In this document: positions 25,819 through 34,341 of the stretch, one piece after another
Layout of the letters: each line of letters begins with the position of its first letter
How positions within the stretch are numbered: position 1 is the stretch's first letter
From: a bacterium
GTDB lineage: Bacteria; Verrucomicrobiota; Verrucomicrobiia; Opitutales; Opitutaceae
Length of the DNA: 49,411 nucleotides
Assembly (NCBI GenBank): GCA_010027235.1
Contig: RGVP01000002.1
Span: 1 to 49,411 of the forward strand
Reading direction: 5' to 3'
Notes under the pieces: generated by a model
What the model was told of the DNA's origin: nothing
The model's input: the letters and a program-made list of their open reading frames with translations, nothing else
Database searches by the model: none
Made by a program: the position numbers and the translations under genes

Positions 25819-25861
25819 CCGGGGGTTAAGCGCGTCGCAAGACGCGCCGGATATGACCCGG
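25819..25861 (+). promoter_or_regulatory. Structured RNA element upstream of rpsH
   Basis: GCGCGTC-GCAA-GACGCGC (25830-25847) is a perfect 7-bp hairpin capped by a GNRA tetraloop. It is enclosed by CCGGG/CCCGG arms at 25819-25823 and 25857-25861. The element fills the 89-base gap between rpsN and rpsH. S8, the product of the next gene, is the classical spc-operon repressor, so an autoregulatory site is a reasonable guess but not shown. Confidence 0.45.
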
Positions 25862-25894
25862 TAAGGCTCCTTCAACCCACAACATCCACCCATC

Positions 25895-26287
25895 ATGGCT
25901 GATTCAGTAAGCGATTTCCTGACTCGTGTGCGCAACTCCGCGCGTGCCGGTCAGGCCGAGTGCGTCATCCCGCACTCAAAACTCAAGGAGAGCTTCGCGC
26001 TCATTCTTAAAAATGAAGGCTACGTATCCGACGTTGCCACGGGCATTGACGCCAACGGTCACAAGACCGTCGTCGTTAAGCTTAAATACGTCGATAACGC
26101 CCCTGCTTTCACCAATCTTTCGCGCGTCTCCACCCCTGGTCGCCGTCTCTACGTCGGTTACACTGAGATCCCCCGCGTCTTGAATGGATTAGGCATTTCG
26201 ATCCTCTCTACCTCTAAAGGCTTGAAGACCAATCACGAGGCCCGTCGCGAAAAGCTCGGCGGCGAACTCCTCGCCAACGTCTGGTAA
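25895..26287 (+). CDS. rpsH: 30S ribosomal protein S8 (uS8)
   Basis: S8 is a primary 16S rRNA-binding protein and spc-operon regulator in E. coli. The 130 residues include VSDFLTRVRNSARAGQAECV, RVSTPGRRLYVGYTEIPRVL and the C-terminal GISILSTSKGLKTNHEAR. Normal length. Confidence 0.97.
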   Translation: MADSVSDFLTRVRNSARAGQAECVIPHSKLKESFALILKNEGYVSDVATGIDANGHKTVVVKLKYVDNAPAFTNLSRVSTPGRRLYVGYTEIPRVLNGLGISILSTSKGLKTNHEARREKLGGELLANVW

Positions 26288-26305
26288 CCCAAGGAACCCT
26301 CCAAC

Positions 26306-26842
26306 ATGTCACGCGTAGGCAAAGTTCCCGTTATCATTCCCGCTAAAGTCAAAGTCGACATCAAGGACACCACCGTGTCGGTCGACGGCCCAAAGGGCAA
26401 GGTCTCCCGCACCTTCGCTCCTGTTGTCTCCATCACCGAGGCAGACTCCAAGGTCACTGTCCAGCCCCTTGACCAATCTCGTTTCTCTCGCGCTATGTTC
26501 GGCACCGCTCGTTCGGTGATCGCCGGCATGGTCAAAGGAGCTTCCGAAGGTTTCGTCAAAGAGCTCGAAATTCAAGGGGTCGGTTTCAAGGCTGCCCTTA
26601 AGGGTAAGCAACTTGACCTCGCTTTGGGTTATTCCCATCCAATTCTTTTCGATATCCCCGAAGGTATCAAAATCACCGTCGCCGAAGGCACCAAGCTGAA
26701 GGTTGAGGGCGCCGACAAGCAGCTCGTCGGCATGGTCACCTCGCAGATCCGCTCCTTCTATCCGCCCGAGCCCTACAAAGGCAAGGGTGTCCGCATCGTT
26801 GGCGAGCGTGTCCGCCGCAAGGAAGGCAAGACCGTCGCCTAA
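26306..26842 (+). CDS. rplF: 50S ribosomal protein L6 (uL6)
   Basis: L6 lies near the factor-binding site next to the sarcin-ricin loop. The 178-residue product has MSRVGKVPVIIPAKVKVDIK, FVKELEIQGVGFKAALKGKQ and PEPYKGKGVRIVGERVRRKE. It starts 18 bases after rpsH; AAGGA is about 10 bases upstream of the ATG. Confidence 0.97.
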   Translation: MSRVGKVPVIIPAKVKVDIKDTTVSVDGPKGKVSRTFAPVVSITEADSKVTVQPLDQSRFSRAMFGTARSVIAGMVKGASEGFVKELEIQGVGFKAALKGKQLDLALGYSHPILFDIPEGIKITVAEGTKLKVEGADKQLVGMVTSQIRSFYPPEPYKGKGVRIVGERVRRKEGKTVA

Positions 26843-26895
26843 CGCGAACCGGCCTCCTTCTCACACTTCTAATCTACAGCCCAGGACCCCAGTCC

Positions 26896-27258
26896 ATGAA
26901 CACTATTCGCAAAGCCGACCTCCTGCAAAAACGCCGCTGGCGCATCCGCAAAAAGGTCTTCGGGAGCGCCGTCCGCCCCCGCCTAGCCGTCAAGTTCTCC
27001 TCGAAGCATATCTATGCCCAAGCGGTGGACGACGATGCTGGCACCACCCTCGCCTTCCTCTCCAGCCTGGATGCCGATCTCCGCGCCAAGAAACTCGCCG
27101 CCAACCTCGCTGGCGCCAAGGCCCTAGGCGAGGCCTTCGCTCTGAAGGCCAAGGCCGCTGGCATTGTTTCGGTCGTATTCGACCGTTCCGGTGCCCGTTA
27201 TCACGGCAAGGTTAAGGCCTTCGCCGATGCCGCCCGCGCCGGTGGTCTTACCTTCTAA
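26896..27258 (+). CDS. rplR: 50S ribosomal protein L18 (uL18)
   Basis: L18 binds 5S rRNA. The 120 residues include [40 protein letters not shown] and [20 protein letters not shown]. Normal length and position. Confidence 0.96.
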   Translation: MNTIRKADLLQKRRWRIRKKVFGSAVRPRLAVKFSSKHIYAQAVDDDAGTTLAFLSSLDADLRAKKLAANLAGAKALGEAFALKAKAAGIVSVVFDRSGARYHGKVKAFADAARAGGLTF

Positions 27259-27268
27259 TTCCCTTAAA

Positions 27269-27853
27269 ATGAGCATTCCCACTCCTCCTGCCGCAACTCC
27301 CGCCCCCTCCGACAATCGCGAGGCCCGTCCGCCTCGCAGTGGTCAGGGCGGCCAGCGCGGCCCCCGTCGCGATAACCGCGACCAACAAAAGGACGACTCC
27401 GGTCTCTTTGAGAAAGTAGTTTTCATCAATCGATGCGCCAAGGTCGTTAAGGGCGGTCGCCGTTTCTCCTTCGCTGCCATTGCTGTTGTCGGCGATCGCG
27501 CCGGCAAGATCGGCGTCGGCTACGGCCGCGCCAATGAGGTGCCTGACGCTATCAAGAAGTCGACTGAAGGCGCCAAGAAGCACATGTTCGCAGTCAAGCT
27601 TAAGGGCGACACCATTCCGCATGAGGTCTTTGGCACCTACGATGGCGGCAAAGTCCTTCTTAAGCCTGCCACCAAGGGCACCGGCCTCATTGCCGGCGGC
27701 GCCGTCCGCGCCGTTCTCGAGGCCGCTGGCATTAAGAACATCCTTACCAAGTCGATGGGCTCCAGCAACCACATCGCCGTGGTGCACGCCACCATCGAGG
27801 CACTCCTCCAGCTCAAGACCTCCGAAGATTACGCCACGATCCGCAAGGCTTAA
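27269..27853 (+). CDS. rpsE: 30S ribosomal protein S5 (uS5) with extended N-terminus
   Basis: S5 forms part of the mRNA entry site and affects decoding fidelity. The start is taken as ATG 27269, ten bases after the rplR stop, giving 194 residues; the frame is open upstream into rplR but without similarity. The usual length is about 167. The extra part is an N-terminal tail of about 40 residues rich in Pro, Gly, Arg and Asp. The core shows [40 protein letters not shown] and the C-terminal [20 protein letters not shown]. No rpmD follows. Confidence 0.96.
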   Translation: MSIPTPPAATPAPSDNREARPPRSGQGGQRGPRRDNRDQQKDDSGLFEKVVFINRCAKVVKGGRRFSFAAIAVVGDRAGKIGVGYGRANEVPDAIKKSTEGAKKHMFAVKLKGDTIPHEVFGTYDGGKVLLKPATKGTGLIAGGAVRAVLEAAGIKNILTKSMGSSNHIAVVHATIEALLQLKTSEDYATIRKA

Positions 27854-27935
27854 GCCTTCGCTTTTGCCATTATCCGAGTCCCGTGCGCCGTTCCTGGCGC
27901 CTCGGGGCGAACCACTAAACTAGGAAACACCTATT

Positions 27936-28481
27936 ATGAAACTTCACGAAATGACCAACGTTGTTGGCGCCGTCCATCGCAAGAAACGCGTTGGCTGCGG
28001 CGAGGGCGGCGGCCACGGCAAGACCTCCGGTCGCGGCGGCAAGGGCCAGACTGCCCGCTCCGGCGGCTCCATCCGTCCTGGCTTCGAAGGCGGCCAGATG
28101 CCTCTTTACCGTAAGCTGCCCCACCGTGGCTTCAACAATTATGAGTTCCGCGTCGAATACGCGGTCATCAACGTTGGCGATCTAGACAGTCTCGATGCCT
28201 CCATCACTGAGGTGACCGCCGACGTCCTTGCCACCGCCGGACTGATCCGCGGCGGCACTAAGGCAGTCAAGATCCTTGGCAACGGCGAACTGAGCCGCGC
28301 TTTTACCGTGACTGCCGCTCGGTTCTCCGAGTCGGCCAAGGTTAAGATCGAGAAGGCTGGTGGCCGCACCGTTCAGACAGCTGAGGCCCTAGACGCTAAC
28401 GCTATCTCCTCCGCAGCCAAGGCTTCTAAGCTGGCAGCTTTTAAGGCTGCTAAAGCCGCCAAGAATTCTTCCAAGGCCTGA
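27936..28481 (+). CDS. rplO: 50S ribosomal protein L15 (uL15) with C-terminal tail
   Basis: L15 is a late-assembly protein with a long basic extension. The 181-residue product has KKRVGCGEGGGHGKTSGRGG and SGGSIRPGFEGGQMPLYRKL at the N-terminus and VKILGNGELSRAFTVTAARF near residue 115. The usual length is 145-150. About 30 residues of Ala/Lys/Ser-rich tail end the protein. Its place directly behind rpsE shows that rpmD is missing here. Confidence 0.96.
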   Translation: MKLHEMTNVVGAVHRKKRVGCGEGGGHGKTSGRGGKGQTARSGGSIRPGFEGGQMPLYRKLPHRGFNNYEFRVEYAVINVGDLDSLDASITEVTADVLATAGLIRGGTKAVKILGNGELSRAFTVTAARFSESAKVKIEKAGGRTVQTAEALDANAISSAAKASKLAAFKAAKAAKNSSKA

Positions 28482-28600
28482 TCGCCCGCTCCATGTCGCG
28501 ATTCAGTCACGAATCTGTGACATGACGCCTCTCTTGGGCGGGTGAGCGCCGAAACGCGCCCCCGCCCATTTTCCGTTTTTCGCCCAACGCTTTTACTAAC

Positions 28601-30091
28601 GTGTTTTCCGCCTTCACCAACTCCCTGAAGATTCCCGAGCTCCGCTCCCGTATCTTCTATACCCTTGCGCTTCTCTTTGTGGCCCGCGTCGGCGCACACA
28701 TCCCACTGCCCGGCCTTGACCCGAAGCCTCTGCAGGACTTTTTCGCCGCCAATGCCGGCGGCGCCAGCGGTGCAGTGGTGGGTTTGTATAATATGTTCAC
28801 CGGCGGCGCCCTCCTTAAGGGCGCGGTGTTCGCGTTGGGTATTATGCCTTACATCAGCGCATCGATTATTTTCCAATTGATGAGCGCGGTCATCCCTGGG
28901 CTCAGTCGCCTCCAACAGGAAGGCGATGTTGGCCGCCAGAAGCTGACTCAATACACCCGCTACGCTACCGTTTTAATCTGTCTCATCCAAGGCACTCTTC
29001 TAATCCTTACCCTAGAGAATCCATCCCGACTTTTCCAAGGCTATGACGTCAACACCTATGGCCAGATCGTGATCGCTGGGCATGCCACTTTCCTTCTAAC
29101 TTCTGTCATTTTCCTCACCGCTGGCACGATGGTCCTGATGTGGCTTGGCGAACAGATCACCGCCCGCGGCATCGGTAACGGCACTTCCTTGCTCATTACC
29201 ATTGGCATTCTGGCTGATATCCCTGGCGCCGCCAACACGCTCTGGAATCTGATCAACCCAGCCGTTGGCGTGAAAGGCCTCGGTGCTCCCCAGCTCATTG
29301 TGATGCTGATCCTTTTCCTAGTAGTCACCATGGGCCTAATCGCCGTCGTGCAAGGCCAGCGCAAGATCCCCGTCCAATACGCAAAACGCGTAGTCGGCAA
29401 CAAAGTCATGGGCGGCCAAAATTCTTTCCTGCCGCTCAAGGTGAATTACTCAGGCGTCATGCCTGTGATTTTCGCCAGCGCCATTCTGCTCTTTCCCCAG
29501 CAGATTTTTTCCTGGCTAGGCGCCGCATTCGATCTCCCTTTCTTGGTCGAGTTCGCCCAGAATCTCGTCAGCGGTCACTGGGTTTATTACGTGGTGATGG
29601 GCTCATTGATTCTGTTTTTTAGCTACTTCTGGGTATCCGTGATGTTCAAGCCTATCCAGATCGCTGATGACCTTAAGAAATACGGCGGCTATATTCCCGG
29701 CGTCCGCCCCGGCGAGCCTACCGCTAGGTTTCTTGATTTCGTGATGACCCGCCTGACCTTGGCAGGTGCGGTCTTCCTGACAATCATTGCGGTATTTCCT
29801 GATCTGCTGATGAATCAACTCAAGGTTCCGCATCGCATAGCGATTTTCTTTGGTGGCACCGGCATGCTTATCACTGTCGGTGTCATTCTCGACACTATGA
29901 AGCAGGTTGAGACCTTCCTGCTTCAGCGCCATTACGATGGTTTTCTCAAGAAGGGTCGCGTCCGCGCTCGTGGCGGAAATGTAGCCACTGCCCTTAACGA
30001 GGCGGCAGATATGCAGACCGTCGGCAAGCTATGGCTCGTTCTCGGCATTATCTTTGCCGTTGGTATCGCCGCGTGGCTCGTTAAAAAATAA
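28601..30091 (+). CDS. secY: Preprotein translocase subunit SecY
   Basis: SecY is the protein-conducting channel of the inner membrane and works with SecE (also in this window), SecG and SecA. The 496-residue protein starts at GTG 28601 and has ten membrane segments. Diagnostic stretches include ARVGAHIPLPGLD, ALGIMPYISASIIFQLMSAV in TM2, EQITARGIGNGTSLLITIGI, and the SecA-contacting loops QRKIPVQYAKR and IPGVRPGEPT. The length is about 50 residues above E. coli, from longer loops. The 119-base gap before it contains imperfect inverted repeats near 28494-28524 (ATGTC..GATTC / GAATC..GACAT). Confidence 0.97.
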   Translation: MFSAFTNSLKIPELRSRIFYTLALLFVARVGAHIPLPGLDPKPLQDFFAANAGGASGAVVGLYNMFTGGALLKGAVFALGIMPYISASIIFQLMSAVIPGLSRLQQEGDVGRQKLTQYTRYATVLICLIQGTLLILTLENPSRLFQGYDVNTYGQIVIAGHATFLLTSVIFLTAGTMVLMWLGEQITARGIGNGTSLLITIGILADIPGAANTLWNLINPAVGVKGLGAPQLIVMLILFLVVTMGLIAVVQGQRKIPVQYAKRVVGNKVMGGQNSFLPLKVNYSGVMPVIFASAILLFPQQIFSWLGAAFDLPFLVEFAQNLVSGHWVYYVVMGSLILFFSYFWVSVMFKPIQIADDLKKYGGYIPGVRPGEPTARFLDFVMTRLTLAGAVFLTIIAVFPDLLMNQLKVPHRIAIFFGGTGMLITVGVILDTMKQVETFLLQRHYDGFLKKGRVRARGGNVATALNEAADMQTVGKLWLVLGIIFAVGIAAWLVKK

Positions 30092-30164
30092 AAAACGCAT
30101 CCGCTGAAAAAGCTGCTTTACACGCCGCCGCGTGTGTGATTCATCTTATAACTCTTTTCTTTTC

Positions 30165-30611
30165 GTGAACCACAGCTCTGCAAAGCTGTTGTTCCTCGAT
30201 AAGACGACCGCACTCCACGAGGAGTGGTCGAACCACCTTCGTTCTTTGCACATTGAGCACGTCTCTCCCGGCGCTTTGGTAAGCTGGGAGATTTGTCGCC
30301 GCTCGCAGCTTGGCCAATCCGCTGAGCTCGCTTTGCAGCGTGGGACCCCCGTCCCCGCCGAAACCATCGTCGCCCTCGTGCGCCGCTGGTTCATGGCGCG
30401 CAAACCCGATGCGGGATTCGCCCTTACCGGCTTCCCGGCTACGTTGCTCCAAGCCCGTATCCTCGACGAGTGGCTCGACGCCCGCGACGAAAGTCTCGAT
30501 GCTGTCATTGCCTCCGTGCCCGGCGCTACCGCGCGGGGCGAACTCGTCGACTACTACCGCACCCACGGCCTGCTCCTCGAGCCGGTCGTCGGCCCCGCCT
30601 CCTGCCCATGA
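30165..30611 (+). CDS. Degenerate adenylate kinase-like protein lacking P-loop and LID
   Basis: The 148-residue product sits in the secY-adk-map position where many bacteria encode adenylate kinase. Its central part aligns by eye with Adk: EHVSPGALVSWEICRRSQLG with the Adk ISTGDMLR region, then QRGTPVPAETIVALVRRWF with the AMP-binding GELVPDE helix, and GFALTGFPATLLQARILDEW with GFLLDGFPRTVAQAEAL. The GxPGxGKGT nucleotide loop is replaced (LLFLDKTTALHEEW), the GFPRT arginine is alanine, and the whole LID domain is missing, so kinase activity is not expected. The frame is nevertheless clean and its ATGA overlaps map. GTG 30165 is the preferred start; GTG 30132 is possible. It could be a pseudoenzyme with a retained role or a gene in decay. 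Confidence 0.65.
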   Translation: MNHSSAKLLFLDKTTALHEEWSNHLRSLHIEHVSPGALVSWEICRRSQLGQSAELALQRGTPVPAETIVALVRRWFMARKPDAGFALTGFPATLLQARILDEWLDARDESLDAVIASVPGATARGELVDYYRTHGLLLEPVVGPASCP

Positions 30612-31378
30612 TTCCGATCAAAGATGCCACCGGTATCGCACGGATGCGCGAGGCCTGCGCGGTCGCCGCCTATGTCTTGCACGAGCTTAAAAAGCACGTG
30701 CGGCCCGGCGTCACCACTTACGACTTGGACCAGCTGGCAAAGGACCTGATCGCCTCTCGAGGCGCACGCAGTGCCTGTTTCGGCTATCAGCTTGACGAGC
30801 GTCGCTTCCCCGCCCACTCCTGCCTTTCGGTTAACGAAGAGGTAGTCCACGGCATCGGTTCTCTGAAGCGCGTCCTTCGCGACGGCGACATTATTTCCCT
30901 CGATATCGTGGTCGAGCATCAGGGCTACATCGGCGACAATGCTTTTACCCTTCCGGTTGGCGCCGTTGCTCCTGCCATCCAGAAACTACTGGACGTATCC
31001 CAGGAAGCGCTCGCCCTCGGCATCGCCCAAGCTCGGGTCGGCAATCGCATCGGCGACATCTCTCATGCCATCCAAGTTCACTGCGAAAAAAACGGGTTTG
31101 GTGTCGTTCGTGATCTCGTTGGCCACGGCGTCGGTGTTGACATGCACGAGGAACCCCAGATCCCGAACTTCGGGCGCAAGGGGACCGGCGCCAAGATCCG
31201 CCCAGGCATGACGCTCGCCATCGAACCCATGGTTAACCTAGGCACCTATCGCACCAAGTGCCTCTCTGACGGCTGGACGATCGTCACTTCCGACTCCGCC
31301 CCTTCCGCGCATTTTGAGCATACTGTCCTCACTCGCGAGGAAGGTCCCGAGATTCTCACCGTGCCCACCGCTGCATAG
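30608..31378 (+). CDS. map: Methionine aminopeptidase, type I
   Basis: This metalloenzyme removes the initiator methionine from nascent proteins. The 256-residue protein starts at ATG 30608, overlapping the preceding stop (ATGA). The five metal ligands are in place: the two Asp in SLDIVVEHQGYIGDNAFTLP, His in GHGVGVDMHEEPQIPNFG, Glu in MTLAIEPMV and Glu in HFEHTVL. The substrate-binding histidine lies in CLSVNEEVVHGI. The N-terminal SH3-recruiting extension of eukaryotic type I is absent. Genomic place between secY and rpsM is conserved, but infA and rpmJ do not follow. Confidence 0.96.
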   Translation: MIPIKDATGIARMREACAVAAYVLHELKKHVRPGVTTYDLDQLAKDLIASRGARSACFGYQLDERRFPAHSCLSVNEEVVHGIGSLKRVLRDGDIISLDIVVEHQGYIGDNAFTLPVGAVAPAIQKLLDVSQEALALGIAQARVGNRIGDISHAIQVHCEKNGFGVVRDLVGHGVGVDMHEEPQIPNFGRKGTGAKIRPGMTLAIEPMVNLGTYRTKCLSDGWTIVTSDSAPSAHFEHTVLTREEGPEILTVPTAA

Positions 31379-31440
31379 CTCCCATTTTTCTCCTTTCCTG
31401 TCCGTTTTCACCACAACAACCCAACTAACATACACTCCCT

Positions 31441-31818
31441 ATGCCACGTCTCCTCGGTGTAGAAATTCCCGCGAAGAAGAAAGTCGCGTATTCCCTCCGT
31501 TACATCTACGGCATCGGTCCTGTCCGTGCTGATCAGGTGATCGCCGAAGCCGGCATCCATCCGGATACCCGCGCTGAAGCCCTTACGGAGGAGCAGCTCA
31601 ATAAGATTCTCCACGTTATCACGGAGCACAAATGGGTGGTCGAGGGCGACCTCCGTCGTGAACTCACCGGCAACTTGAAGCGCCTTCAAGCCATTGGTTG
31701 CTACCGCGGTATCCGTCATCGCAAGAGCCTGCCTGTCCGCGGCCAGCGCACCCAGACAAACGCCCGCACCCGCAAGGGTCCGCGTCGCACTGTCGGCGTC
31801 ACCAAGGCCAAGGAATAA
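31441..31818 (+). CDS. rpsM: 30S ribosomal protein S13 (uS13)
   Basis: S13 contacts P-site tRNA and forms bridges with the large subunit. The 125 residues include [32 protein letters not shown] and the C-terminal [20 protein letters not shown]. First gene of the alpha-operon block. Only 62 bases separate it from map, so no rpmJ fits between them. Confidence 0.97.
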   Translation: MPRLLGVEIPAKKKVAYSLRYIYGIGPVRADQVIAEAGIHPDTRAEALTEEQLNKILHVITEHKWVVEGDLRRELTGNLKRLQAIGCYRGIRHRKSLPVRGQRTQTNARTRKGPRRTVGVTKAKE

Positions 31819-31844
31819 TTCCAACCCTTTAAATCATTACCACC

Positions 31845-32450
31845 ATGGCCGAAGAGTCCAAGCCCGCCAAGAACACCAAGCCCGCCGCCGGCAAGCCCGC
31901 CGACGCCGCCGCCAAGGAGAAGGCTCCCAAGAAGGTCTCCGCTCCTGCTTCCGATAAACCCATCGCCGAAGGTGCAGCCCCCGCAGCAGCTCCCGAGAAG
32001 CCCGTCGAGTTGATCGGCGGCGTCGCTCGCCAGCCCACCGCTGAGGAGCTCCTGAAAGAGGAGCTCGGCACAATTAAAATCCGTAAGGCTAAGGGATCCA
32101 AGAACGTCTCAAGCGGCATCGCCAAGATTGCCGCCACGTTTAACAATACTATCGTCTCGATCACCGACCAAAAAGGACAGGTCATAGCTTGGTCTAGCGC
32201 CGGCAAGTGCAACTTCCGCGGCTCCCGCAAGTCCACGGCCTATGCCGCCCAAGTTGTTGCCCAAGATGCCGCCCGCAACGCCATGTCGCACGGCCTCAAG
32301 GACGTCGTCATCCACGTCTCCGGTCCGGGCCTCGGTCGCGACAGCGCCATCCGCGCTCTTCAGGCCATTGGCCTCGAGATTTCCTCCATCATCGACGTCA
32401 CGCCCATTCCGCACAACGGCTGCCGTCCCAAGAAGCGTCGTCGTTGCTAA
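31845..32450 (+). CDS. rpsK: 30S ribosomal protein S11 (uS11) with a long N-terminal tail
   Basis: S11 lies on the 30S platform near the mRNA exit. The conserved part begins near residue 80 ([20 protein letters not shown]) and runs through [40 protein letters not shown] to [17 protein letters not shown]. The protein has 201 residues against about 129. The first 70-75 residues are rich in Ala, Lys and Pro and look disordered, ending in a short helix ([19 protein letters not shown]). The tail is coded in good codons and starts at the only suitable ATG 26 bases after rpsM. It resembles the Ala/Lys-rich tails of L15 and L17 in the same cluster. Confidence 0.95.
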   Translation: MAEESKPAKNTKPAAGKPADAAAKEKAPKKVSAPASDKPIAEGAAPAAAPEKPVELIGGVARQPTAEELLKEELGTIKIRKAKGSKNVSSGIAKIAATFNNTIVSITDQKGQVIAWSSAGKCNFRGSRKSTAYAAQVVAQDAARNAMSHGLKDVVIHVSGPGLGRDSAIRALQAIGLEISSIIDVTPIPHNGCRPKKRRRC

Positions 32451-32503
32451 GCCGCGATTGTCCTTCACCCACGGATCAACCCTTTAACCTATAGGCACCT
32501 ATC

Positions 32504-33115
32504 ATGGCCCGCTATACCGGCCCCACCACCCGACTCAGTCGTCGTTTCAACACCCCGCTCTTTGGCGCCACCAAGGCGTATGAGCGCCGTCCCTATCCTC
32601 CCGGCCAGCACGGCCCCAAACTCCGCCGCAAGCTCTCGGAGTTTGCCGTCGGTTTGAACGAGAAGCAGAAGCTCCGCTACATTTACGGTCTGCTCGAGCG
32701 CCAGTTCCGCAAGACCTTCGAGACCGCCAAGCGCGAGCGCGGCGTCACCGGCGAGCGCTTCTTGCAGCTCCTTGAGACCCGTCTGGACAGCGTTATCTAC
32801 CTCCTTGGCTTCGCTAAGAGCCGCGCCGCCGCCCGCCAGTTGGTTGGCCACGGCCATGTTCGTGTTAACGGACACAAGGTCGACATCGCTTCCTACGCCA
32901 TCCAGGTTGGCGACGAGATCGAGATCCGTAACGCCGCCGCGTCCCGCCAGCTTGCTACTCGCAACCTTGAGGAAAACCGCGCTCGCGCCGTCCCAGGCTG
33001 GCTCGCCCTCAACGCCGAGGCCTTCAAGGCGGTTGTGAACCGACTCCCCACTCGCGAGGAGATGGTTCCTGAGATCAACGAGCAGCTCATCGTCGAGTTT
33101 TACTCGCGCTTCTAA
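32504..33115 (+). CDS. rpsD: 30S ribosomal protein S4 (uS4), zinc-free form
   Basis: S4 starts 30S assembly and, in E. coli, represses the alpha operon. The 203-residue product begins MARYTGPTTRLSRRFNTPLF and has RRPYPPGQHG, then the S4 RNA-binding domain (RLDSVIYLLGFAKSRAAARQ; VNGHKVDIASYAIQVGDEIE). The N-terminal cysteines that bind zinc in the C-plus type are absent. Confidence 0.97.
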   Translation: MARYTGPTTRLSRRFNTPLFGATKAYERRPYPPGQHGPKLRRKLSEFAVGLNEKQKLRYIYGLLERQFRKTFETAKRERGVTGERFLQLLETRLDSVIYLLGFAKSRAAARQLVGHGHVRVNGHKVDIASYAIQVGDEIEIRNAAASRQLATRNLEENRARAVPGWLALNAEAFKAVVNRLPTREEMVPEINEQLIVEFYSRF

Positions 33116-33170
33116 GCCCCGGCCCATAGCCGTTCCCTTCCCCCTCTTCACCGCAGTATTCAACCACGCC

Positions 33171-34172
33171 ATGCCCAAACGTCTCGGAAAGTTCGAACTG
33201 CCCAATAAACTCACCAAGGACGAGGCTTCTGCCACGCCCACCTACGGCAAGTTTACCGCCGAGCCCTTCGAGGCCGGCTACGGCCACACCATCGGTAACT
33301 CGCTCCGCCGCGTGCTCCTCTCCTCCATCGAGGGTAGCGCCATTTCGTCGATTAAGATCGACGGGGTGCAACACGAGTTCCAGTCCATCGACGGCGTCGT
33401 CGAGGATGTCTCCGATATCGTCCTCAACCTGAAGAAAATCCTCCTCGTTTCACAGAAACGCGACTCCTTTACTCTTCAGATTAAGGTCAACAAGGAAGGC
33501 GCCGTCACCGCCGCCGACATTCAGGCCGACGCCAACGTCACCATCGTCAACCCAGAGCAGGTTATCTGCACCCTCGACAAGGCGCGTCCCTTCCACGCCG
33601 AGATCGAGATCAAGACTGGCCGCGGCTACTACGCCGGCGAACAAAACAAGAAAGAGGAGCAATCCATCGGCGTTATTCCGATCGATTCGCTTTTCTCTCC
33701 TGTTCGCCTCGTGAAATATGCCGTGGAAGCCACCCGCGTTGGCCAGATAACAGACTACGATAAGCTCATTCTCGAAGTCTGGACCGACGGCCGCATCGAT
33801 CCCGACGCCGCTCTTAAGCAGGCCGGCTCCATCCTCAAGCACCACCTCGACGTGTTCGACAAGGTGACCGACGAGACCTTCGAGTTCGACAACCAGCAGT
33901 CCGAGGTCAGCGAAGAGCAGAATAAGCTCCGTAAGCTCCTCAACATGTCGGTCAACGAGATCGAGCTCTCCGTCCGCGCCGCCAACTGCTTGAACAACGC
34001 CAACATCACCACCGTGGGCGAGCTGGCCATGAAGACCGAGCAGGAGATGCTGAAGTATCGCAACTTCGGTAAGAAGTCCCTCAACGAGATCAAGGACAAG
34101 CTCGAGCAGCTCGGCCTGTCCCTCGGCATGAAGTTCGACGAGCGCCTCCTCGAGGCGAAGAAAGAAGCCTGA
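33171..34172 (+). CDS. rpoA: DNA-directed RNA polymerase subunit alpha
   Basis: The alpha dimer scaffolds polymerase assembly and contacts UP elements and activators. The 333-residue protein has the N-terminal assembly domain (FTAEPFEAGYGHTIGNSLRR; VLLSSIEGSAISSIKIDGV; residues to about 235), a linker rich in Glu/Asn/Gln, and the C-terminal DNA-binding domain (VNEIELSVRAANCLNNANIT to SLNEIKDKLEQLGLSLGM). Length is normal. Confidence 0.97.
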   Translation: MPKRLGKFELPNKLTKDEASATPTYGKFTAEPFEAGYGHTIGNSLRRVLLSSIEGSAISSIKIDGVQHEFQSIDGVVEDVSDIVLNLKKILLVSQKRDSFTLQIKVNKEGAVTAADIQADANVTIVNPEQVICTLDKARPFHAEIEIKTGRGYYAGEQNKKEEQSIGVIPIDSLFSPVRLVKYAVEATRVGQITDYDKLILEVWTDGRIDPDAALKQAGSILKHHLDVFDKVTDETFEFDNQQSEVSEEQNKLRKLLNMSVNEIELSVRAANCLNNANITTVGELAMKTEQEMLKYRNFGKKSLNEIKDKLEQLGLSLGMKFDERLLEAKKEA

Positions 34173-34189
34173 GCGGATGTTCGATTTGC

Positions 34190-34233
34190 GATGGATGATG
34201 TTTGATGGGCTCTCGCCTGTCTCATCATTCATC
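34190..34233 (+). promoter_or_regulatory. Hairpin in the rpoA-rplQ spacer
   Basis: GATGGATGATG (34190-34200) pairs with CATCATTCATC (34223-34233) over 11 bp with one G-U; the loop is 22 bases. The 169-base gap between rpoA and rplQ is unusually wide for this pair. There is no U-run, so control of stability or partial uncoupling is more likely than termination. Confidence 0.4.
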
Positions 34234-34341
34234 TTACTTCGTGCATCTTCCCCATTTTGTCTCTCGCGCCGCCGAGTCGCCCTACGCTGCGCCTCGGTTG
34301 CCGATCGGGAGACTTAACCCAAACCTAAAGAAAAACACACC

